A DNA stretch of 5,586 bases, from positions 1-5,586 of the forward strand of contig JAFYIA010000035.1 in assembly GCA_017538865.1 (NCBI GenBank), given 5' to 3'. Shown piece after piece: positions 1 through 5,040 of this stretch. A model generated the notes under the pieces. The model searched no databases, was not told where the DNA came from, and worked only from the letters and a program-made list of their open reading frames with translations. The number at the start of each line of letters is the position of its first letter. Positions within the stretch are counted from its first letter, which is position 1. A program made the position numbers and the translations under genes. Source of the stretch: Aeriscardovia sp. (GTDB taxonomy: Bacteria; Actinomycetota; Actinomycetes; Actinomycetales; Bifidobacteriaceae).

Positions 1-1052
1 CGGGCTTCCGCCTTGGGCTTTTGCGCTTCCGCCTTGGGGGCAGGGGCGGCCGCCTGCGCCTTAGGCTCGGCCTTCTGGGTCTGGGCGGGCTTTTGCGCGC
101 TCTCCTCCTTCTTCGCTTCCGGAGCGGGGGCTTCCGCCTTGGGCTTTTGGGCTTCCGCCTTGGGGGCAGGCTTCTCTACGGGTTTGGGCTTCGGCCTTTC
201 TTTGGTCCCCACCTCTATCACTTCCGGCTGGCTCTGCTTTATCACCTTAGCCCCCATGAGCTGGGCGGCCGCGGGGGCCCCGTTGATGTAGGTGATTTTC
301 AGGGTCTGCTGCTGCTCGCCGCAGGAGCCCTTCTGCTCTATGGTGGTGGTGCCGACGTAGGCGTCCGGGTCCTCGACCGTCTTGACGGCATAGGCCGTCA
401 TCACGACCTGCGTCTCTGTGCCGTAGCTCACCCTTTCGACTACCAGCACGGTTTTATCCCCCTGGTGTTCTACGGAAACCAGGTCATTGGAGGTGATGGT
501 TATGCCAAGGGAATCCAATATCGAGGCTGCGGGCTGATTCCCGTTTTTGACATTGTAGGATTTGCCGAAGGCGATGACCTCTATGGGGCCCGAGGCGTTG
601 AGGTTGATTCCGCCCGTCAGGGCGTTGTAGACGTTGGGGATGTTCACGCTGATCTTGGCGGCTTCCTTGTCGTTTTGCAGGAAGTAGTTTTCCAGCTGCT
701 GCGCGCTGGAGGCCAGGGTCCAGTAGGGGATCAGGTGGCCGCCTATGTCCACCATGACTTCATAGGCCCTCCGAACTTTTACGACGTCCCCATTGGTCAG
801 CCAGTATCCGGAGGCGGATACGGCCTGATCGTGGGTGTGGACCTCTATCCCCTGCTCTTTCAAAAACTTCGGCAGGGAATCCGCATAGGTGACCACTTCC
901 TTGGTCTTTCCGTCAACTTCGAGGGCTATCGCCTTCCTCTGGTTCAAGACGAATCCGATGCAGCACACGGCTATAGTCACGGCTGCGCTCACCAAAATCC
1001 TGAGCACCCTCTTCTTGGCGTACCTTCCGGGATTCCAGGGCTTCGCACTCAT
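1..1052 (-). CDS. Rpf/YabE-like cell-wall protein with DUF348 and G5 domains (partial, C-terminus missing)
   Basis: Reading leftward from an ATG at 1052, 350 complete codons are visible and the frame runs off the window edge without a stop. Residues 1-17 are basic. Residues about 18-36 form one hydrophobic segment, a membrane anchor or uncleaved signal. DUF348-like repeats lie at about 42-95 (EVDGKTKEVVTYADSLPKFL, then VKVRRA), 98-155 and 158-205, the first being the clearest. A G5 domain spans about 205-284 (ERVSYGTETQ, then EVIEVGTKE). From about 286 on there is a Lys/Pro/Ala/Glu-rich linker with a repeated module. DUF348-G5 proteins of actinobacteria (RpfB type) and firmicutes (YabE type) are anchored wall proteins that usually end in a peptidoglycan-cleaving domain; here that part is beyond the edge, so lysozyme-like, NlpC/P60 or CHAP cannot be told apart. 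The ATG is preceded by GGGGTGTGG, a weak ribosome site; an in-frame GTG at 1061 is an alternative. It lies 34 bases after the hydrolase gene and may be cotranscribed with it. Surface location and role in wall remodelling are inferred. Confidence 0.85.
   Translation of the reverse strand, partial: MSAKPWNPGRYAKKRVLRILVSAAVTIAVCCIGFVLNQRKAIALEVDGKTKEVVTYADSLPKFLKEQGIEVHTHDQAVSASGYWLTNGDVVKVRRAYEVMVDIGGHLIPYWTLASSAQQLENYFLQNDKEAAKISVNIPNVYNALTGGINLNASGPIEVIAFGKSYNVKNGNQPAASILDSLGITITSNDLVSVEHQGDKTVLVVERVSYGTETQVVMTAYAVKTVEDPDAYVGTTTIEQKGSCGEQQQTLKITYINGAPAAAQLMGAKVIKQSQPEVIEVGTKERPKPKPVEKPAPKAEAQKPKAEAPAPEAKKEESAQKPAQTQKAEPKAQAAAPAPKAEAQKPKAEA
2..170 (-). repeat. Direct repeat coding for PKAEAQKPKAEA linker module
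   Basis: Bases 2-44 and 128-170 are the same 43-base sequence with one mismatch (24 versus 150). Each copy contains a 21-base subunit twice. In the protein this gives the module PKAEAQKPKAEA at residues 297-308 and again at 339-350, 42 residues apart. Such low-complexity linkers span the wall in surface proteins. The near identity at DNA level suggests recent duplication, and the copy number could vary between strains. The array may continue past the left edge. Confidence 0.85.
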
Positions 1053-1086
1053 TTTCCACACCCCACGTCTCTATTGCGTACAAAGA

Positions 1087-2133
1087 TTATTTTACTTTGC
1101 TTCGGATCCAGTCGGGATCGCTGGGGCCGTTGAAGTCCGGCTCCCCGTATTTGCCGGCCAAAATCAGGCTGCCGGGGTGCGGCTGGCTGGGGGGCATGGG
1201 GCTCAGCTCGCGTCTTTTTCCGTCCCTTCCGTCGCCTGAGCTCACGTTGTGGTAGCGGTGGGCGAGCCATGGGGTGAGGTAGTTTTTGTCCCACTGCAGC
1301 GTAGTCTTCACTTTGCTCGTCAAAGGGGACTTCATGTAGGGTAGCGTCGTCCAAAGCTCCCCGTGGTCCCAGCCGGGGTCGCACCCCAGCCCCAGGCCTA
1401 TCAGCCCTATCTGGGCGGCCCTCTCATGGCACTCGGGCGTCGGATGGATCCGGTCCTGGGCCCAGAGCCTCGGATCTTTAAAGGGCTTGTATTCCCAAAG
1501 GTCTGCAGCGTAGCAGTCGTAGCGCAGCAGCATCGACTGAAGGCGGGCCACGTAGTCGGCCCTCTTGTAGCGGCTTAGATCCATCACAAAGCCGTCTGTG
1601 GGCTGCGGGGGCACGAGGAAGATGAGGTCGATTCCGGCCTCCCTGATCTGCTTTATCCCGTGCTCTATGTAGCGCATTATGGAATCGACATTGTCGTCGG
1701 GGCGCAGGATATCGTTTCCGCCGCCGTCCATTATTATGAGGTCAGGGCGGAGCTTTAGGGCCTGGGGGATCTCCTCGTCGACTATGAACTCAATCAGCTT
1801 CCCCCGGATAGCGAGGTTGGCGTACTGGACGGGCTTGAGCCCGGCCTCCACCCTCCTATAGGAGAGGTGCCCTGCGAGCCTGTCGGCCCAGCCGTACACC
1901 GGGCCGTCCCAGTGCTCTTCTTGGTTTTCGAACTTGGTAAGATCCACGTTGGGATCGGCGCTGTCCCAGAGTCCTTCGTTTACGGAATCTCCAATGGTGA
2001 CGACGGTGTCCCACTTGGAGAGGTGGGGGACTATCAGCCTGGCAGGCAGCGTTCCCTTTTTATTGTCGCTGTAGGGCCGCTCTTCTATGGCCCTTTTGAG
2101 GATGGCAGAGTGTGAAAAGCTTATTGACGTCAT
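1087..2133 (-). CDS. SGNH/GDSL-family hydrolase, cytoplasmic
   Basis: A 348-residue protein with the SGNH esterase/lipase blocks in order: block I TIGDSVNEG with the nucleophile Ser50, block II NLAIRGK with Gly111, block III DGGGNDIL with Asn140, and block V DRIHPTPECHERAA with Asp227 and His230. These four residues are the expected catalytic and oxyanion set, so the enzyme should be active. The family cleaves esters, thioesters or acyl groups; the substrate cannot be read from the sequence. There is no signal peptide or membrane segment, so it should be cytoplasmic. Residues after about 250 form a C-terminal extension rich in Pro, Gly, Trp and charged residues, which I do not recognise. There is no Shine-Dalgarno sequence before the ATG, but a promoter sits directly against it (separate entry), which supports this start. 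The gene uses many AGG and ATA codons. The wall-protein gene follows 34 bases downstream. Family assignment is secure; biological role unknown. Confidence 0.88.
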   Translation of the reverse strand: MTSISFSHSAILKRAIEERPYSDNKKGTLPARLIVPHLSKWDTVVTIGDSVNEGLWDSADPNVDLTKFENQEEHWDGPVYGWADRLAGHLSYRRVEAGLKPVQYANLAIRGKLIEFIVDEEIPQALKLRPDLIIMDGGGNDILRPDDNVDSIMRYIEHGIKQIREAGIDLIFLVPPQPTDGFVMDLSRYKRADYVARLQSMLLRYDCYAADLWEYKPFKDPRLWAQDRIHPTPECHERAAQIGLIGLGLGCDPGWDHGELWTTLPYMKSPLTSKVKTTLQWDKNYLTPWLAHRYHNVSSGDGRDGKRRELSPMPPSQPHPGSLILAGKYGEPDFNGPSDPDWIRSKVK

Positions 2134-2139
2134 TTTTTT

Positions 2140-2168
2140 AGGATAGGAGCAGGGGGAGCCAATTACAA
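2140..2168 (-). promoter_or_regulatory. Predicted promoter of the SGNH hydrolase gene, giving a leaderless mRNA
   Basis: On the minus strand a -35 box TTGTAA (2168-2163), a 17-base spacer and a -10 box TATCCT (2145-2140) are followed by six A residues and then the ATG at 2133. A start point about 7 bases after the -10 box would fall on the ATG itself. Each box matches 4 of 6 consensus bases. Leaderless transcripts are common in actinobacteria, and the lack of a ribosome binding site here fits. Predicted only. Confidence 0.5.
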
Positions 2169-2173
2169 CAAAA

Positions 2174-2283
2174 AATTCCTACAAGATAAAGAGGAGAGCC
2201 TCCTGCTGGGCTTGAACCGGCGACCTTCCGCTTACAAGGCGGATGCTCTAGCCAACTGAGCTAAGGAGGCGCTTGTAGGAATT
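2174..2283. repeat. 12-bp perfect inverted repeat flanking the tRNA gene
   Basis: AATTCCTACAAG at 2174-2185 and CTTGTAGGAATT at 2272-2283 are exact reverse complements enclosing the tRNA. In the transcript direction the distal arm runs into a T-run (2175-2170), so it could help stop transcription or guide 3' processing. The proximal arm overlaps the end of the predicted -10 box, so a transcript from that promoter would contain only about half of it. The core TTCCTACAA occurs once more at 2349-2357. Confidence 0.6.
2197..2270 (-). tRNA. tRNA-Thr (anticodon UGU)
   Basis: On the minus strand a full 74-base cloverleaf folds. The acceptor stem GCCTCCT pairs with AGGAGGC, the D stem is GCTC/GAGC, and the anticodon stem TCCGC/GCGGA closes the loop CTTGTAA, which carries anticodon TGT. 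The T loop is TTCAAGC and the discriminator base is U. The anticodon reads ACA and, by wobble, other threonine codons. G1-C72 and C2-G71 match known bacterial tRNA-Thr identity pairs. CCA is not encoded and must be added by CCA-adding enzyme. The T stem GCCGG/CCAGC has one C-A mismatch at its third pair. Confidence 0.95.
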
Positions 2284-2309
2284 ATATAAAATTTGGCATA
2301 TCCCTTCAA
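2281..2309 (-). promoter_or_regulatory. Predicted tRNA-Thr promoter
   Basis: On the minus strand TTGAAG (2309-2304) and a perfect TATAAT (2286-2281) are separated by exactly 17 bases. The start point would be about 2274-2275, only some 5 bases before the mature tRNA 5' end at 2270, which is usual for a single tRNA gene. This is the strongest promoter match in the window. Confidence 0.75.
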
Positions 2310-2314
2310 ACCGG

Positions 2315-2348
2315 GAAGCGCTTCAAGGGCGGGCAAATGATCGCCCTT
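2315..2348. other. Palindrome plus hairpin upstream of the tRNA promoter
   Basis: GAAGCGCTTC (2315-2324) is a perfect palindrome. It abuts AAGGGCG (2325-2331), which pairs with CGCCCTT (2342-2348) across a 10-base loop. On the plus strand two more T residues follow, which resembles a weak terminator, but there is no plus-strand gene upstream to terminate. It lies just upstream of the -35 box of the tRNA promoter, so it may be an activator site or a relic of a lost gene. Function unassigned. Confidence 0.35.
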
Positions 2349-2434
2349 TTCCTACAATGAATTTATTGAACTTTTTATCCCCATAAATGATCCTTTGGAT
2401 TTTTGTACGATATTTTGCGCTATTTTTTTGGAAA

Positions 2435-2452
2435 ATGACACTATATTGTCAT
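2435..2452. promoter_or_regulatory. Spaced dyad, possible regulator site upstream of ureI
   Basis: ATGACA and TGTCAT are perfect 6-base inverted arms separated by CTATAT. The site lies about 50 bases upstream of the predicted ureI -35 box, in AT-rich DNA. The form suits a dimeric regulator, for example one responding to nitrogen, pH or nickel. I could not match it confidently to the GlnR or AmtR site consensus. Confidence 0.35.
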
Positions 2453-2504
2453 GCAACTAGCGGTATCTATTGCCTTTAAGGGGTTTCATAAATTTTCATG
2501 ATAT

Positions 2505-2533
2505 TTAACAATGTTGTAAAAATTTTGTAGACT
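2505..2533 (+). promoter_or_regulatory. Predicted ureI promoter
   Basis: TTAACA (2505-2510, 5 of 6 to consensus) and TAGACT (2528-2533, 4 of 6) are separated by 17 bases. A start near 2540 would give a 5' UTR of roughly 70 bases that includes the hairpin at 2550-2590. No competing plus-strand promoter in the gap looked better. Confidence 0.45.
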
Positions 2534-2549
2534 TGAGGGGAATTTGTTA

Positions 2550-2590
2550 TTAGTCCGGTCCTCTGAGCCTCGCGCCCGATGCCGGATTGA
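2550..2590 (+). promoter_or_regulatory. Hairpin in the ureI 5' UTR
   Basis: Bases 2550-2558 (TTAGTCCGG) pair with 2582-2590 (CCGGATTGA) in a 9-bp stem with two G-U pairs, closing a 23-base GC-rich loop. It ends 11 bases before the ureI ribosome site at 2602. It could stabilise the mRNA or tune translation. I do not recognise a known riboswitch class here. Confidence 0.35.
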
Positions 2591-2613
2591 ACTTACGATT
2601 TAGGAGAAAGATC

Positions 2614-3135
2614 ATGCTAGGTTGTATCCTGCTTTATGTCGGCATGGTTTTGATGAGCAACGGCTTGTACGGCCTTGGGAAGATAGGCGACAAGTCGAAC
2701 GTCATCATGAACTTCTTCACCGGCGGACTGGGGCTGATCCTCAACATCATCGCCTTGGGATACGGTGCCTGCGTTGGAAAGCCCGCGCTCTGGTTCTATG
2801 AGAGCGCTACCGGCCTGCTCTTCGCCTTCACCTACCTTTACGTGGCTCTGAACAAGATCTTCAACCTCGACGGACGCCTCTACGGATGGTATTCGCTCTT
2901 CGTGACCATCAACTCCATCCCCGCAGGCATTCTCTGCTTCACAAACCACTACGGCGGCAACGATTTGTACGGCATCATATGGTGGCTTTGGGGTATCCTC
3001 TGGCTCACCGGCTTCATCGAGTGCACCTGCCACAAGTCCCTCGGCAAGTTCGTGGGCGTCCTCGGCGTCTGCGAGGGCATCATCACCGCTTGGGTGCCTG
3101 GATTCATGATGCTTACCAACACCTGGCCGAAGTAA
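2614..3135 (+). CDS. ureI: UreI/AmiS-family urea channel
   Basis: A 173-residue, strongly hydrophobic protein with about six membrane segments. It aligns by eye along its whole length with Helicobacter pylori UreI: MLGCILLYVGMVLMSNG at the N-terminus, MNFFTGGLG, ATGLLFAFTYLY, GRLYGWYSLFVTIN, the Trp-rich IIWWLWGILWLTGFIE and LGKF, and CEGIITAW near the end. The aromatic and Trp residues lining the H. pylori pore have counterparts (Phe70, Tyr74, Trp126, Trp130, Glu154). The family passes urea, or short amides in AmiS, across the inner membrane; the urease genes nearby favour urea. Both external loops are much shorter than in H. pylori, but His112 lines up with its gating residue His123, so acid gating is open. 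The ATG at 2614 has AGGAG at 2602-2606, 7 bases away; an upstream in-frame TTG at 2587 lacks support. A terminator follows the stop, so it is probably monocistronic. Confidence 0.93.
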   Translation: MLGCILLYVGMVLMSNGLYGLGKIGDKSNVIMNFFTGGLGLILNIIALGYGACVGKPALWFYESATGLLFAFTYLYVALNKIFNLDGRLYGWYSLFVTINSIPAGILCFTNHYGGNDLYGIIWWLWGILWLTGFIECTCHKSLGKFVGVLGVCEGIITAWVPGFMMLTNTWPK

Positions 3136-3168
3136 GCCGGTTTTTGTTTACAGCAAAAGCTCTTTATT

Positions 3169-3208
3169 AAAAGGTGTCTGTAGCCTGCGTACTGCAGACG
3201 CCTTTTTT
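3169..3208 (+). terminator. Intrinsic terminator after ureI
   Basis: Bases 3169-3183 pair with 3192-3206, including two G-U pairs, around the 8-base loop CCTGCGTA. The right arm ends in a run of six T residues (3203-3208). The stop codon of ureI is at 3133-3135. This is a strong rho-independent terminator between ureI and amt. Confidence 0.9.
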
Positions 3209-3210
3209 GT

Positions 3211-3238
3211 TTGTTAGCATTATTAGCAGATTTAACCT
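3211..3238 (+). promoter_or_regulatory. Weak candidate amt promoter
   Basis: TTGTTA (3211-3216) and TAACCT (3233-3238), 16 bases apart, lie directly after the ureI terminator and about 24 bases before the amt ATG. The spacer contains a direct repeat, TTAGCA at 3214-3219 and 3223-3228. The matches are poor. The main argument is that amt needs a promoter if the terminator is efficient. Confidence 0.25.
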
Positions 3239-3261
3239 TTGTTCAGTTAGGACTTTTAAGT

Positions 3262-4584
3262 ATGTTAATTTCCATACTCCATTCGAGTACGACCTATTCG
3301 AACATCACTTACATGTTCCTGTGCACCATCCTCGTGTTCCTGATGACTCCGGGCTTGGCCTTCTTCTACGGCGGCCTGGTGCGCAAAAAGAACTCCTTGG
3401 CCATAATGTGGAAGGTCTTTTCCGCAATAGGCGTTGTGGGAATCATGTGGATCTTCGGAGGGTTCAGCCTGGTATTCGGCAACGACCTGGGCGGATTCAT
3501 AGGCAACCCCATCCAGTTCTTCGCCTTCCACCACGTTCTTTTCGACATTGACGGCAAGTACGGGGCCTCCATCCCCTTGCTCATGTTCTTCATGTACCAG
3601 CTGATGTTTGCCATCATCACCCTCCCCCTCATGACCGGCGCCACTGCCGGAAGGCTGAATTTGGGGGGCTGGATAGGTTTCCTCATCTGCTGGATGATCC
3701 TCGTCTACTTCCCGGTCGCCCACTGGATCTGGGGCGGCGGATTCCTTGCCAAGTGGGGATTTGTCGATTTTGCAGGTGGAACCGTCATTCATATCACGGC
3801 CGCATTCAGCGGACTTATGGCGATATGGTACTTCGGGCGCCGCAAGGACTTTGAACAGTGCCCCGAGCCCGAACCCTCTAACCTCGGGCTCGTGGCCGTC
3901 GGCGCCGCCATGCTGATGTTCGGCTGGTTCGGTTTCAACGCCGGAGGCACCCTGGCTTCTAACAACGTAGCCGCCATCGCCTTCGCCAACACCGGGATCG
4001 CCATGATTGTGGCCATGGTCGTTTGGTGCATACTCGACTACGCCTTCAACGCGCACCACTGGTCCTTCACGCAGCTTATGACCGGCCCCATCGCCGGTGC
4101 GGCGGCCGTGACTCCGGCTTCGGGCTATGTCACCCCCATCGGGGCCATAATAATCGGGCTTTGCGCAGCCGTAGTCTGCTACTTCTGCGTGTGGTTGGCA
4201 AAGAAGCTGAAGTGGGACGACACCCTGGGCGTCTGGGGCGTGCACGGCATGGGCGGCTTCTTGGGCACCATCCTCATAGGATGCCTGGCCGATCCCAGGG
4301 TGAACGGCGTGAAGGCCGGAGGGTACCAATTCCTCATTCAGCTTTCCGGGGCCCTCCTCGTCGCCGCTTACTCCATGCTCATCACCTGGCTGATTTTGGC
4401 CATCCTCGACCACATCTTCCACATCCGCACCACCAAGGAGCAGATGGAGCACGGCCTCGATCCGGATCTCCTCCACGAACACTACTTTGTAGATTCGGAC
4501 GTCGAAGATGAGAAGAAGGCTGAGCTCGCCATGGAGGCTGAGGAGGAGGCTGCTTCTTCCCCCGTTGCTCCTCAAAACGAGTAA
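3262..4584 (+). CDS. amt: Amt-family ammonium transporter
   Basis: A 440-residue membrane protein of normal Amt length, with the signature LMTPGLAFFYGGLVRKKN at 27-44. Relative to E. coli AmtB, the conduction residues are present: the gate pair Phe116 and Phe225 (AmtB 107 and 215), Trp157 (148), Asp169 in DFAGGTVIHI (160), and the twin histidines His177 and His328 (168 and 318). The Ser219 position is Gly229 (FNAGGT), and the usual GAxAER motif reads GATAGR. The cytoplasmic tail keeps a GLD...EH-like segment (398-407), where GlnK/PII can bind in this family, then an acidic stretch (411-429). No glnK gene adjoins. The ATG at 3262 has AGGA at 3249-3252; reading on to a TTG at 3211 would run into the terminator. 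Flanked by terminators on both sides, it appears to be its own unit. Beside urease it probably recaptures or balances ammonium; the direction of flow in the cell is inferred. Confidence 0.94.
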   Translation: MLISILHSSTTYSNITYMFLCTILVFLMTPGLAFFYGGLVRKKNSLAIMWKVFSAIGVVGIMWIFGGFSLVFGNDLGGFIGNPIQFFAFHHVLFDIDGKYGASIPLLMFFMYQLMFAIITLPLMTGATAGRLNLGGWIGFLICWMILVYFPVAHWIWGGGFLAKWGFVDFAGGTVIHITAAFSGLMAIWYFGRRKDFEQCPEPEPSNLGLVAVGAAMLMFGWFGFNAGGTLASNNVAAIAFANTGIAMIVAMVVWCILDYAFNAHHWSFTQLMTGPIAGAAAVTPASGYVTPIGAIIIGLCAAVVCYFCVWLAKKLKWDDTLGVWGVHGMGGFLGTILIGCLADPRVNGVKAGGYQFLIQLSGALLVAAYSMLITWLILAILDHIFHIRTTKEQMEHGLDPDLLHEHYFVDSDVEDEKKAELAMEAEEEAASSPVAPQNE

Positions 4585-4615
4585 AAAGAGCCTGATTTAA
4601 CTCTAAATAAATAGT

Positions 4616-4653
4616 AAAAATATCCTAATCGCGCTCAAGATTAGGATATTTTT
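4616..4653 (+). terminator. Intrinsic terminator after amt
   Basis: Bases 4616-4630 and 4639-4653 are perfect 15-base inverted arms around the loop GCGCTCAA. The right arm ends in five T residues. It starts 31 bases after the amt stop. Because the left arm starts with five A residues it could also work on the opposite strand, though no minus-strand gene needs it. Confidence 0.9.
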
Positions 4654-4667
4654 GTTTTTCACTACTC

Positions 4668-4696
4668 TTGTGAACAATTCAAGATCTTGATATTTT
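4668..4696 (+). promoter_or_regulatory. Predicted ureABC promoter with palindromic operator in the spacer
   Basis: TTGTGA (4668-4673) and TATTTT (4691-4696) are 17 bases apart, each matching 4 of 6 consensus bases. The last 12 bases of the spacer (4679-4690) form the perfect palindrome TCAAGATCTTGA, touching the -10 box. A protein bound there would block RNA polymerase, so it is a candidate repressor operator; a MerR-type activator would also sit in the spacer, but usually needs a longer one. A start near 4703 leaves a leader of about 15 bases holding the ribosome site AAAGGAGG (4705-4712). Confidence 0.5.
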
Positions 4697-4717
4697 TTGT
4701 TTTGAAAGGAGGAAACT

Positions 4718-5020
4718 ATGCATTTGACAACTCGCGAAGAGGAAAAAATGTTGGTTTCAGTTGCTGCCATGGTGGCACAGCAACGCAAGGACCGTGGTCT
4801 CAAGCTGAACTATCCTGAGGCTATCGCCATAATCACTAACGCCGTCATCGAAGCTGCCCGCGATGGGAAGGACTGGACCGAGTGCGTATCCATCGGCAAC
4901 AGCACCCTCACCCGTGACGACGTCATGGAAGGCATTCCCGAGATGATCCCCATGATCCAGGTGGAGTGCACTTTCACTGATGGCACCAAGCTCATCACTC
5001 TTCACAACCCCATTCAGTAA
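4718..5020 (+). CDS. ureA: Urease subunit gamma
   Basis: A 100-residue protein, the standard length of bacterial urease gamma. It carries the family landmarks: MHLTTREEEKML at the start, RGLKLNYPEAIAIIT at 26-40, ARDGKDW, and VMEGIPEMIPMIQVE followed by FTDGTKLITLHNP at the end, which match Klebsiella UreA closely. With UreB and UreC it forms the cytoplasmic nickel enzyme that hydrolyses urea to ammonia and carbamate. It is the first gene of the ureABC unit and has the best ribosome site in the window (AAAGGAGG, 5 bases before the ATG), which fits high expression. The 20-base gap to ureB implies cotranscription. Confidence 0.97.
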   Translation: MHLTTREEEKMLVSVAAMVAQQRKDRGLKLNYPEAIAIITNAVIEAARDGKDWTECVSIGNSTLTRDDVMEGIPEMIPMIQVECTFTDGTKLITLHNPIQ

Positions 5021-5040
5021 CCTGGCAAGGAGTTAGACTT

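Larger units (their letters stand above)
2271..2613. other. AT-rich divergent intergenic region
   Basis: No convincing gene is present between the tRNA gene and ureI. From left to right the region holds the tRNA promoter, a 10-bp palindrome GAAGCGCTTC (2315-2324), a 7-bp hairpin (2325-2331 with 2342-2348), a long AT-rich stretch, a spaced dyad (2435-2452), a predicted ureI promoter (2505-2533), a GC-richer 5' UTR hairpin (2550-2590) and the ureI ribosome binding site. Confidence 0.7.

Noticed and set aside
21..1133. Long plus-strand open frame of 370 codons
   Set aside because: It lies antisense to the DUF348-G5 gene. Its translation is Gly/Leu/Arg-rich with no recognisable domain, while the minus strand gives clear domains.
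1049..1384. Minus-strand open frame of 111 codons overlapping the hydrolase C-terminus
   Set aside because: It is an out-of-frame shadow of the hydrolase gene, very rich in Arg and Pro, with no family likeness.
2197..2283. tRNA gene as an attachment site with an integrated element
   Set aside because: No integrase gene and no direct repeat of the tRNA 3' end are present. The flanking repeat is inverted, not direct.
2384..2400. Small hairpin ATCC-TTT-GGAT followed by T residues, as a terminator
   Set aside because: The stem has only four pairs and no plus-strand gene lies upstream.
2587..2613. Upstream TTG start for ureI
   Set aside because: It would add nine residues absent from UreI homologues and would place the good ribosome site AGGAG inside the coding sequence.
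3211..3261. Upstream TTG start for amt
   Set aside because: It starts directly after the T-run of the ureI terminator with no ribosome site. The ATG at 3262 fits the family length better.
3265..4575. Long minus-strand open frame of 436 codons
   Set aside because: It is the mirror of amt, with a composition rich in Gly, Glu and His and no domain. High G+C at third positions of amt explains the lack of stops.
4603..4803. Small minus-strand open frame of 66 codons over the amt terminator and start of ureA
   Set aside because: It covers the terminator, the ureABC promoter and ureA antisense, has a low-complexity composition and lacks a convincing ribosome site.
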